Assembly: GCA_964373065.1 (NCBI GenBank)
Contig: CAYJSJ010000002.1
Location: 1 to 64,000, forward strand
Reading direction: 5' to 3'
Length of the DNA: 64,000 bases
From: CAYJSJ01 sp964373065
Lineage (GTDB): Bacteria > Patescibacteriota > Gracilibacteria > Peribacterales > Peribacteraceae
Below, piece by piece: positions 41,569-48,820 of this stretch (position 1 is the stretch's first letter; each line of letters opens with the position of its first letter). A program made the position numbers and the translations under genes. Under the pieces are notes generated by a model. It was not told the DNA's origin and searched no databases. It saw nothing but the letters and a program-made list of their open reading frames with translations.

Positions 41569-42105
41569 ATGCGGTTTCTCTTCATCACATTCCTATGGCT
41601 TAGCATCGCGCAGCCCGTCCTAGCATATCCGGAGCAACCGCCGTTTGCCCAGACGTCCTTTGCAGAAGATTACGGCATCTTCCGCTGGTACCAGGGGTGC
41701 TGGTGGCGTGTGATCAATCGCTCTGATTACTACTTGTGTCGGCAGGGCGACCAGGAGCTTCTTCTCCTTCCGGATGGAAGTATTATTCCAAAGCCTTCGC
41801 TTGCAGGTGAAGGAGCGCCGAACACATTTATCGGTGGAAGTGATGGGGACAGCGGTGGCAATGGCAGTGGCGGAAGTAACGGAAGCGGTGGCAATGGCAG
41901 TGGCGGAAGTAACGGAAGCGGTGGCAATGGCAGTGGCGGAAGTAACGGAAGCGGCGGAAGTGAAACCTTGCAGGAGGAAGATATTCTGAGCAGGCGGCCA
42001 TCGGGCAGTTGTAAGAGCATCAATGATGGTAAAGACGGCGGTATCTTCGGGTCGATTCCCTGCACATCGTATCCGGGAGTTTTTGGCCCTGTTCCACGGT
42101 ATTGA
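41569..42105 (+). CDS. secreted protein with Gly-Ser-Asn tandem repeats
   Basis: 178 aa. Signal peptide residues 1-19 (ends VLAYP). The mature part has a Trp/Tyr/Cys-rich segment (FRWYQGCWWRVINRSDYYLC), then a flexible linker of three identical 11-residue units (GGNGSGGSNGS) and a short C-terminal region with two Cys. No family recognised. It probably works at the cell surface next to the S-layer-like gene downstream. Confidence 0.7.
   Translation: MRFLFITFLWLSIAQPVLAYPEQPPFAQTSFAEDYGIFRWYQGCWWRVINRSDYYLCRQGDQELLLLPDGSIIPKPSLAGEGAPNTFIGGSDGDSGGNGSGGSNGSGGNGSGGSNGSGGNGSGGSNGSGGSETLQEEDILSRRPSGSCKSINDGKDGGIFGSIPCTSYPGVFGPVPRY
41854..41952 (+). repeat. three identical 33-bp tandem repeats, in frame
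   Basis: The units at 41854-41886, 41887-41919 and 41920-41952 are identical, each starting GGTGGCAATGGCAG. As 33 is a multiple of three, changes in copy number keep the frame. Within each unit there is a shorter degenerate GGNNGNGGAAG pattern. Confidence 0.95.
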
Positions 42106-42185
42106 TTCAATACTAGTCGCATGGTGCCCTACATCCGGCATGCAATAATTTCTCCTTACTTGTAAGGGCTTGGCTGCAATTCAGA

Positions 42186-42191
42186 TATAAT
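42186..42191 (+). promoter_or_regulatory. -10 box (TATAAT), leaderless spacing
   Basis: A perfect TATAAT followed by six bases and the ATG at 42198. No clear -35 at the right distance. Confidence 0.6.
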
Positions 42192-42197
42192 CGAACT

Positions 42198-43871
42198 ATG
42201 CGAATGAGAATCGTCATCATCGGCACACTTTTGAGTGTTCCGTTCTCTGCGATGGCGTTTACGTATGATACGTCGAACCTTCCGTACAATGATGTACCCG
42301 CTCATAGAGCTACGGCCATTGCGGTGAGTACCCTCACGGAGCTGGGGATCGTTCGCGGTAATCCCGACGGGACGTTTAAACCAGGTGTCCCCCTGAACCG
42401 CGCAGAGTTCATAAAGATCGCGATGGGGCTCCTGCCCCAAGACGATACGTTCCGGGTAACCCGCTGTTTTCCGGATATTGATCCGGCGCTTTGGTTTGCC
42501 CTTGCGGTGTGTCGGGCAAAGTCTCTCGGTATTGTGAGCGGGAATGCACTGCCGGATGTTTCGCCGGATTTGTGGCCTTTTGAGCCGACGCGATCTGTGA
42601 AGTATGAAGAAGCGCTCAAGATCCTCACCGGAATTTACGGTGTGCCGCTTGCGCAGGGATCCGGAGGGGAGTGGTACGAGAAGTACGTGCGGTCTGCAAA
42701 TAGTCTTGATCTCTCCCTCGGAGACTCCACTCCGGGCAGCGCCCTCACGCGCGGGCAGATGGCCCGCCTTACGGTTGCGTTTATCGCGCATTCTCGCGGG
42801 GAACTGGACGCTCTCCGCTTCGCGGAATCACATCCTCCCATCCCCGTACGCACGGTGTTTGATGCTTCATCCTCGTCTTCAGAGGCGTTCTCTTCCCTAT
42901 CTTCTGCAGCATCTTCCATTGAATCCGCTTCGGAGTACGACCCGCTTCTCAGTGACACATCCACCAACGATTCCGTTCTCGTCCTCGGCACAGTCACGCG
43001 CATTCTTGGCTCTGCGAAGCTGTTTTCCAATAACGAACCCATCCGTATTCAGTCCTTTATCATCGATCTTGTTGCCGGGAATACATCACTCTCTTCTTTA
43101 AAGGTGTATGACCATGATGGAAAGTTCCTCGGTACTGCCTCCGTGGATACCGCTACTCCCGGTGGAACGCGATTCCGTCTGCGCGTGAAGACGGATGGCA
43201 TCGTGCTGCCGCATCGGCAAACATATTCCTTTTACGTTCGAGGCGTTCTTCGCCCAGAGGATACAGGGGGAACGAGCGGCGGCTCGCTCCAGGTCGATCG
43301 CATGGGCATAGAAGGCGTTGGTGCGTGGAGTACGCGGAATTACGAACAGTTTACGCAGGGAGAATCGTTTGCGCAGTCTACCGTTGCGCGTTCGGCGATC
43401 ACTTCCATTACGAATGCCGGCGAGAGCAGAGCATTTCTCACGGAGGGAACGGATCTGGAAATCGGAGCGTTTCGGTTTGAAGGAGTCGTCGGCCACAGCG
43501 CGGCACGGCTCCAGATCACAGCCATCGACTTTACAGCCGGTCTTGTGAGTGCCATCACCTTGAGCAATATTTCCATAAAGGTCGACGGAGGAAACGAGCG
43601 TCATGCCTGTTCTATCGCAGGGAATACCATCACCTGCAGCGGCCTTCCGGCAAGCTTTGGCAGGTTGGAGGACGGCCCGAGAGTGCTACGGGTCTTTGCG
43701 AATATCAATGTCCCGGACACGACGGGTAGTGCTGCCGTACAGCTTTCCATCAATGATCCGGGGACCATCAGTTCTCCCGGGGACATTACGTGGACAGACG
43801 GCGTGACGACGTTTACGTGGGTTGACATCGACTATGCACCGCTTGCGCGGGGAACGTATTATTCGTACTAG
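42198..43871 (+). CDS. S-layer-homology (SLH) domain surface protein
   Basis: 557 aa. Signal peptide residues 1-20 (SAMA-FT). Three SLH-like repeats follow (about 28-215): LTELGIVRGNPDGTFKPGVPLNRAEFIKIA is the clearest, then AKSLGIVSGN and a third with LTRGQMARLT. After a Ser-rich linker (about 225-250) a beta-rich C-terminal region (about 260-557) of Ig-like appearance. SLH domains bind cell-wall polymers, so this is a surface-anchored protein. Confidence 0.85.
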   Translation: MRMRIVIIGTLLSVPFSAMAFTYDTSNLPYNDVPAHRATAIAVSTLTELGIVRGNPDGTFKPGVPLNRAEFIKIAMGLLPQDDTFRVTRCFPDIDPALWFALAVCRAKSLGIVSGNALPDVSPDLWPFEPTRSVKYEEALKILTGIYGVPLAQGSGGEWYEKYVRSANSLDLSLGDSTPGSALTRGQMARLTVAFIAHSRGELDALRFAESHPPIPVRTVFDASSSSSEAFSSLSSAASSIESASEYDPLLSDTSTNDSVLVLGTVTRILGSAKLFSNNEPIRIQSFIIDLVAGNTSLSSLKVYDHDGKFLGTASVDTATPGGTRFRLRVKTDGIVLPHRQTYSFYVRGVLRPEDTGGTSGGSLQVDRMGIEGVGAWSTRNYEQFTQGESFAQSTVARSAITSITNAGESRAFLTEGTDLEIGAFRFEGVVGHSAARLQITAIDFTAGLVSAITLSNISIKVDGGNERHACSIAGNTITCSGLPASFGRLEDGPRVLRVFANINVPDTTGSAAVQLSINDPGTISSPGDITWTDGVTTFTWVDIDYAPLARGTYYSY

Positions 43872-43910
43872 CTGGTAGCTTTGTCTCTTGTCTCTTGTAG
43901 TTTTTCGTGA
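43868..43910. repeat. GTAGCTT / TTGTCTC microrepeat
   Basis: Just after the SLH gene: AGCTGGTAGCTTTGTCTC followed by a second TTGTCTC unit. The same string occurs reverse-complemented at about 48700-48740, and a shortened form lies inside rsmA (40006-40035). Confidence 0.8.
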
Positions 43911-43923
43911 AGTCGTCTCACAA

Positions 43924-46200
43924 CTACAAAAGTTTCAGTGGTGCGATGCTCAGTGCCAACGTCTTTGTCTGTCCGCTGTCAAACTGCACTTCTGCGATGT
44001 CGCCGCGGACGGAGCGAACGGTTCCTTCGCCAAACAGAGTGTGCAGCACGCGTTGCCCCACGGTGATTTCTTTGTCTTGATTAAAGTTATCGCTTTGGAA
44101 GTCGATATCCTGATTAAATTCAGCCTTCAAACCATGAGATTCGCGGAGGGTTTCGGCCTCCGTTCCGAGTGCTGCTTCGCCGCGTTTACTTGCCCAAGCA
44201 AATGCGCTCAGGACTTCGTCGCTTCTGCGTTCGGTGACGCTTTCGGGCAGGTCTTCGAGGAATCTGCTCGGGGCGTTTGCCTGCGATTTTCCCCAAAGGA
44301 GGCGCGAACGCGTGCAGAGAAGACGCAAATGGTGTTTTGCGCGCGTCATGCCGACATACAGAAGCCGCCGTTCTTCCTCCAGTTGCTCTTTATCGAAGAG
44401 GGAATTGCTGTGTGGAAAGATGCCTTCTTCGCACCCCGCAATCATGACGTGCTCGAATTCCAGCCCTTTGCAGAGGTGCAACGTCATGAGCGTGAGAGCA
44501 TCGGTTCCCGTGTTTTGGAGCTTATCCACTTCCGATACCAGTGCAACTTCTTCCAGGAAGCTCATGAGGCTGGATTCCGGGTCAAGCGTGTCGTATTTGC
44601 GCATGACGGAGAGAAGTTCCCGGACGTTTTCCCAGCGAGTTTCTCCTTCCTCCGTATCGTCTTTCAGCCAGTGTTCCAGATCAATCGCATGGAGAAGGTG
44701 TTGCGTGAGCTCGCCGACGACTGCGTGTTTTGCTTGTTCTCGAAAACGCATGATGAGTTCCGTGAAGCGGGAGACTCTTTCCTTTGTCTGTACACTCATG
44801 TCGCCGATATGGTCGATGTTGCAAAGCGCGTCCCAGAGCGGCATGCCGTTTCCGGATGCGAAGGCTTGGATCTTTCCAAGTGTCGTAAGTCCTATTTTGC
44901 GCGAAGGAACGTTCATAATCCTCAGCAGTGACACCGTATCGTACGGATTTAAGATCACGTGCAGATACGCCAGAACGTCTTTCACTTCCCTGCGCGCATA
45001 AAACTTCACGCCGCCGACGATGCGGTAGGGGATACCGAAACGAAGGCATGCTTCTTCGAAGAGACGCGACTGCGCGTTTGTACGGTAGAGGATCACCTGA
45101 TCCCGGAGCTTTACTGCTTTTCTCCTGAATAGTTCATCTGCCGCTTTGATCGCCTCGAGTGCTTCTTTCTTTTCATCTGCAAGTTCATGGACGATGATCT
45201 TCGGACCATCCTTCGTTTCCGTCCACATCTTTTTCTCCGGCCTGTCGGGGTTTGCGGCAATGATCCCGTCCGCAGCGTCCAGTATCGGTTGCGTGCTCCG
45301 GTAATTCTGTTCGAGTTTGATGCGGGTTGCATCCGGATATTCTTTTTCAAATTCCAAAATATTGCGAATGTCCGCACCGCGAAATGCGTAGATCGACTGA
45401 TCGGGATCTCCGATTACGCAGAGGTTTCTGTGCTTTCCCGCAAGTAAGGAAATAAAGAGGTACTGCGCGTGGTTGGTGTCTTGGTACTCATCCACATGCA
45501 GGTATTGCCAGGTGTTTCTGTAGCGATCGAGGACGTCGGGGACTTCCTTAAATATGCGAACGGTTTCCAGAATCAAATCGTCGAAGTCGAGAGCGTTGGC
45601 TGCAAAGAGTGCTTTCTGGTAACGGTGGTACGCTTCTATGATCCGGTGCATGCGCGAAGTAGTCGCTTGCTTCTGGGCATCGCGTGGAGAGAGCGCTTCA
45701 CACTTGAACCTGCCGACGTAGCCGAGGGCTGCTTTCGCTTTGAGTTCCTTGTCGTCGATCCCCATTTCTCTCAGTACTTCCTTCATCAGCCGCTCTTGAT
45801 CGTCTTTGTCGTAGATGACAAACGTACGCTCGCGTCCGATCTTCTCGATGTCTCGCCGCAAGATCCGCGCGCAGATGCTGTGGAACGTTCCCATCACCGG
45901 CAATTTCCCTGCGTTCAAGTTCCACAGTCCCAGTGCTTCGCCTTCGGTGATATGGAGAAGATTTTCGATCCGTTCCTTCATTTCGGTCGCCGCTTTATTG
46001 GTAAAGGTCACCGCGAGGATCTGCCAAGGCGGCACCCCGTCATGGATCAGCTTGGCGATGCGGTGCATCAGGGCGCGGGTCTTTCCGCTCCCTGCTCCTG
46101 CGAGAATGAGGAGAGGCCCTTTCGTATGGAGCACCGCACGTTTCTGCGGTTCGTTGAGGTGGCCGAGGATGATTTCTTCGGCGGTCTGCACAGAGGACAT
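43924..46200 (-). CDS. pcrA: UvrD/PcrA-type DNA helicase
   Basis: 758-aa superfamily 1A 3'-5' helicase used in excision repair and replication restart. Walker A LAGAGSGKTRALMHR, motif II HVDEYQDTNHAQYLF, motif III GDPDQSIYAFRGADI, motif IV region LEQNYRS, motif V TLHLCKGLEFEHV and motif VI RRLLYVGMTRAKHHL. The C-terminal Tudor-like domain (GQRVLHTLFGEGTV) that contacts RNA polymerase in PcrA is present. It lies 19 bases downstream of the RmuC-like gene, in one operon; a GGAACGCGTTCC palindrome fills the gap. Confidence 0.95.
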   Translation of the reverse strand: MSSVQTAEEIILGHLNEPQKRAVLHTKGPLLILAGAGSGKTRALMHRIAKLIHDGVPPWQILAVTFTNKAATEMKERIENLLHITEGEALGLWNLNAGKLPVMGTFHSICARILRRDIEKIGRERTFVIYDKDDQERLMKEVLREMGIDDKELKAKAALGYVGRFKCEALSPRDAQKQATTSRMHRIIEAYHRYQKALFAANALDFDDLILETVRIFKEVPDVLDRYRNTWQYLHVDEYQDTNHAQYLFISLLAGKHRNLCVIGDPDQSIYAFRGADIRNILEFEKEYPDATRIKLEQNYRSTQPILDAADGIIAANPDRPEKKMWTETKDGPKIIVHELADEKKEALEAIKAADELFRRKAVKLRDQVILYRTNAQSRLFEEACLRFGIPYRIVGGVKFYARREVKDVLAYLHVILNPYDTVSLLRIMNVPSRKIGLTTLGKIQAFASGNGMPLWDALCNIDHIGDMSVQTKERVSRFTELIMRFREQAKHAVVGELTQHLLHAIDLEHWLKDDTEEGETRWENVRELLSVMRKYDTLDPESSLMSFLEEVALVSEVDKLQNTGTDALTLMTLHLCKGLEFEHVMIAGCEEGIFPHSNSLFDKEQLEEERRLLYVGMTRAKHHLRLLCTRSRLLWGKSQANAPSRFLEDLPESVTERRSDEVLSAFAWASKRGEAALGTEAETLRESHGLKAEFNQDIDFQSDNFNQDKEITVGQRVLHTLFGEGTVRSVRGDIAEVQFDSGQTKTLALSIAPLKLL

Positions 46201-46205
46201 TGTAG

Positions 46206-46217
46206 GGAACGCGTTCC
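46206..46217. repeat. 12-bp perfect palindrome between rmuC and pcrA
   Basis: GGAACGCGTTCC, in the 19-base gap just upstream of the pcrA ATG. It could be a regulatory or processing site; nothing decides. Confidence 0.4.
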
Positions 46218-46219
46218 TA

Positions 46220-47383
46220 TTATCCGAGTTTTTTCACGTCTTCCTTCGAGAGCTTCGCTTGGGGTTCGGTGAGCGCCATCAGTTTCTGATGCACGGCCTC
46301 AGGATCGGCGGCAAGCTGTTTCACATCCGCGGTATTAAAATTTAAATTTCGCATCTTCTGCCTCTTGATGATCATTTCCTGCAGGAGTTTCGAGTCTTTG
46401 CCGCGGAGTTTGCTTAATGTTTCCACGCCATGTTGGAGTAGGTGATAGTCAACCGCATTTCTGGTGGAGATGTGAAAATCGAAGTGCGCAAGCATATCGA
46501 CAATATTCTCACGTTCCTGCGGGTCCATTTCCTGTGCGAACTCATACTGTTCGATTTTTTTGAGACTGGCGAGAATCGGCTCAAGGGATTCCGGCGAGAC
46601 AATATAGAACGTAAATCCTTCTTCATAAAATGCGGTTTGTTTTAGCTCTAGTACGGCATCCGTTGGAACCACGAGGAAGATGGTGGAATAAATGTCTTCG
46701 TTGCCTTTCACTTTCTTTGCCGTTTTCTTCACGGCGTCTTTCAGGTAATTCTGCAGGTCCTGTGATCGCGAGACCTTTGCGTCAAAAATGATGTATTGGT
46801 TTAAAAATCCGATCATGAAATCCGGTTTCAGATTTCCGTGGAATCCTTCGGGAAGATTGGCATTGTCATACGTATCGAAACCGAATTGCGGCTTTTTGCA
46901 AAGTTCTCCGAGCAATGCAATCACGCTCTGCTCATGGTCGTTCCACATGCGATCACGTTCTGCGAGTTCGCGTGTTTTATACTCTTCATCTTCCCGTCGA
47001 ATCCGGAGCTTCTCGTCTTCGAGTGTCTTTCGAGCGGCTTCCTGCTGGGCGATCATGTCTTCGTGCTTCTTTTGCCTGCGGTCTTCTTCTGCTTCGTACT
47101 TCGCTATGCGATTCGCAAGCCCGTCACGCTCCTTCGTTGTTGATTTGTATTCAGACTCAAGACTTTTGTAGCGATCGTACAATTCCTTTCCTTGGCCAGA
47201 GAGCTTATCTTTTTCCGATTTCATCTCACTGAAACGATTGTTGATTTCACCAATCTCCTGGTTCTTTTTTTCCAGCTCCGCCTTGAGGTAGGGATCGCCG
47301 TCCTTCGCAGTGGCGTACATCTTCCATGCGATGAACCCGATGCCAATCAGAATGATTCCGGAGAGAATGGTGAGGATTGTCAT
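46220..47383 (-). CDS. rmuC: RmuC-like nuclease-fold protein
   Basis: 387 aa. N-terminal membrane helix (residues 4-22), a long Lys/Glu coiled coil (about 35-150), then the RmuC domain with GFHGNLKPDFMIGFLNQYIIFDAKVS, the PD-(D/E)xK nuclease core. RmuC limits DNA inversion or rearrangement in E. coli. Its promoter region carries a palindrome nearly identical to that of lexA, so SOS control is likely. Cotranscribed with pcrA. Confidence 0.82.
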   Translation of the reverse strand: MTILTILSGIILIGIGFIAWKMYATAKDGDPYLKAELEKKNQEIGEINNRFSEMKSEKDKLSGQGKELYDRYKSLESEYKSTTKERDGLANRIAKYEAEEDRRQKKHEDMIAQQEAARKTLEDEKLRIRREDEEYKTRELAERDRMWNDHEQSVIALLGELCKKPQFGFDTYDNANLPEGFHGNLKPDFMIGFLNQYIIFDAKVSRSQDLQNYLKDAVKKTAKKVKGNEDIYSTIFLVVPTDAVLELKQTAFYEEGFTFYIVSPESLEPILASLKKIEQYEFAQEMDPQERENIVDMLAHFDFHISTRNAVDYHLLQHGVETLSKLRGKDSKLLQEMIIKRQKMRNLNFNTADVKQLAADPEAVHQKLMALTEPQAKLSKEDVKKLG

Positions 47384-47403
47384 GGACGTCAGTGTACCAT
47401 CCG

Positions 47404-47419
47404 GTGTACATATGTCTAC
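47404..47419. promoter_or_regulatory. putative LexA box of the rmuC-pcrA operon
   Basis: GTGTACATATGTCTAC, 20 bases upstream of the RmuC-like start. It is identical at 14 of 16 positions to the palindrome upstream of lexA, and GGTGTACATATGT is shared exactly. Confidence 0.65.
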
Positions 47420-47478
47420 CCCTCATTCCCATCAGGAAGCCATTTATGCCCTTCATCCGCATCTTCCTGCAGAAATAC

Positions 47479-47506
47479 TTGCATTCGGTGTTCGTTTTAC
47501 TATACT
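47479..47506 (+). promoter_or_regulatory. rpsO promoter
   Basis: TTGCAT (47479-47484), 16-base spacer, TATACT (47501-47506). It leaves an 80-base leader before rpsO with G/C-rich complementary patches (CTGGACGGG, AAGCCCCCTCCGGCG), which may hold an S15 autoregulatory site. Confidence 0.6.
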
Positions 47507-47592
47507 CGTTCCTGTCCTCGCTGGACGGGTGCCATAAAGCCCCCTCCGGCGTGGCGTGAAACTTTTTTGTTCTGTATTTTCTCCTTTGCTCT

Positions 47593-47862
47593 ATGTCCAT
47601 CAAACGCACGATCAAGAAGAAGCTCATCACAAAGCACCAAACACACAAGAAAGATACGGGTTCCCCGCACGTGCAGGTTGCGATCCTCACCAAAGAAATC
47701 GATTTGCTTACCAAACATCTCCAAGAACATAAGAGCGACCACTCCGCTCGCAAAGGCCTCCTCGGCAAGGTAGCGCGAAGGCGGACGCTCCTGAATTACC
47801 TGAAGATGAATGCTCCCGATGAATACCAGAAGGTGTTGGATTCGAATAAACTTAAGAAATAA
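47593..47862 (+). CDS. rpsO: 30S ribosomal protein S15
   Basis: 89 aa, normal length. HKKDTGSPHVQVAILTKEIDLLTKHLQEHKSDHSARKGLLGKVARRR pattern (read in parts) matches S15: the GSPxVQ turn, the HLxxHxKDHxSRxGL motif and the C-terminal LLxYLK. Binds the central domain of 16S rRNA. In many bacteria it precedes pnp; here a toxin-antitoxin pair lies between them. Confidence 0.97.
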   Translation: MSIKRTIKKKLITKHQTHKKDTGSPHVQVAILTKEIDLLTKHLQEHKSDHSARKGLLGKVARRRTLLNYLKMNAPDEYQKVLDSNKLKK

Positions 47863-47892
47863 CTTTTAGCTTCGTTAGCTGTTTCGGGACTT

Positions 47893-47993
47893 CGCATTAA
47901 ATAATCATATGTCAAAAGTCTTACGACATATGACTTTTGACTGAAATGCGTACATACAAGCTAGCAGCTAACCTGCTCCCTAGTGGGTTTTTT
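47893..47993 (+). other. rpsO 3' region with nested inverted repeat and possible terminator
   Basis: CGCATT (47893-47898) and GTCAAAAGTC (47911-47920) are complementary to GACTTTTGAC (47932-47941) and AATGCG (47945-47950), giving a two-part stem-loop. CATATGTC/GACATATG makes a competing pair. A weak AACC/GGTT hairpin followed by T6 (about 47970-47993) may terminate rpsO. Confidence 0.45.
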
Positions 47994-47996
47994 GTC

Positions 47997-48025
47997 TTGC
48001 TTCAATTCTATTTCTAGTGTACACT
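47997..48025 (+). promoter_or_regulatory. toxin-antitoxin promoter
   Basis: TTGCTT (47997-48002), 17-base spacer, TACACT (48020-48025), 25 bases before the antitoxin ATG. Confidence 0.6.
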
Positions 48026-48049
48026 TAAAGGTACTTTTCAATGTAATGT

Positions 48050-48292
48050 ATGTTCAAGGATATTTCCATAAAAGAATTGCGGGAGCAACTATCTGATGTT
48101 GCCGATCGCGCCGAGCACGGTGAATCATTCCGTGTCATCCGTCGTTCGAAACCGTCATTTATTATCATGAATGTCGATGCCGAAGCCCCTGAGGAGGGCT
48201 GGGAAACCGTGGTGGATTTTACCGATAATGGCAAGAGGACAGGCATGCCGGTGGAGGATGTTCTAAAGATCATGAAGAAGATACGGAGATGA
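48050..48292 (+). CDS. Phd/YefM-type antitoxin
   Basis: 80 aa. The N-terminal DNA-binding half has the family pattern KDISIKELREQLSDVADRAEHGESFRVIRRSKPSFIIM (read in parts): a helix starting S-x-x-E-L-R and the strand pair ending in an I-I-M. The C-terminal half, which would neutralise the toxin, is variable. The stop overlaps the toxin start (ATGATCATGG). Likely represses its own promoter. Confidence 0.8.
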   Translation: MFKDISIKELREQLSDVADRAEHGESFRVIRRSKPSFIIMNVDAEAPEEGWETVVDFTDNGKRTGMPVEDVLKIMKKIRR

Positions 48293-48591
48293 TCATGGGG
48301 AATATTGAAAAACAACTTCGTTCCATTCCCGGAAGATACCGTGAACGCATCTTTTCGGTGATCGAACGATTTATGGTGCGTGATTTCTCTTCACTCGACC
48401 GTCAACAGTTACGGGGATACGAAAATATTTTCCGTATCCGTGTCGGAAATTACCGCATCATTTACCATGATGATGGAGAAGAAATCATACTGAAAGCGAT
48501 CAGAAGGAGAAACGAAGCAACGTATCGTGATTTTGAATCACCTGCATCGGATGATAACGGAGAAAATGGGGATACGGTCTACAGAAAGTAG
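48289..48591 (+). CDS. RelE/ParE-type toxin
   Basis: 100 aa (98 from the second ATG at 48295). RelE-fold signature YENIFRIRVGNYRIIYHDDGEEIILKAIRRRNEATYR (read in parts): the central strands R-I-R-V-G-x-Y-R-I-I-Y and the basic C-terminal strand. A family mRNA interferase or gyrase poison; which cannot be told. An acidic tail of about 15 residues is unusual. Partner of the upstream antitoxin. Confidence 0.82.
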   Translation: MIMGNIEKQLRSIPGRYRERIFSVIERFMVRDFSSLDRQQLRGYENIFRIRVGNYRIIYHDDGEEIILKAIRRRNEATYRDFESPASDDNGENGDTVYRK

Positions 48592-48697
48592 GGGTTTTGT
48601 CTTTCATTAGGGACTAGACATCATCTATACTCAGCACAGTTCCTTCCTTCCATCGCCACTTTACTTTGCGGGTTTACGTACGTGCTGGCACCGAGCT

Positions 48698-48745
48698 GCC
48701 TACCAGCTACAAGCTACAAGAGACAAAGCTACCAGCTACCAGCCG
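48698..48745. repeat. CTACAAG / CTACCAG microrepeat
   Basis: Six or seven seven-base units (CTACAAG, AGACAAAG, CTACCAG) upstream of pnp. The reverse complement matches the block at 43868-43910. Confidence 0.8.
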
Positions 48746-48820
48746 TCACATATGTGAATCCACATCAGTGAAGAAGAAGCGTTGAAGGAAAGGTTTTCGT
48801 ACCTTTTTTCTCCTTTTTCT

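Noticed and set aside
41854..41952. CRISPR-like direct repeats
   Set aside because: The units are contiguous, with no spacers, and code for a Gly-Ser linker in a secreted protein.
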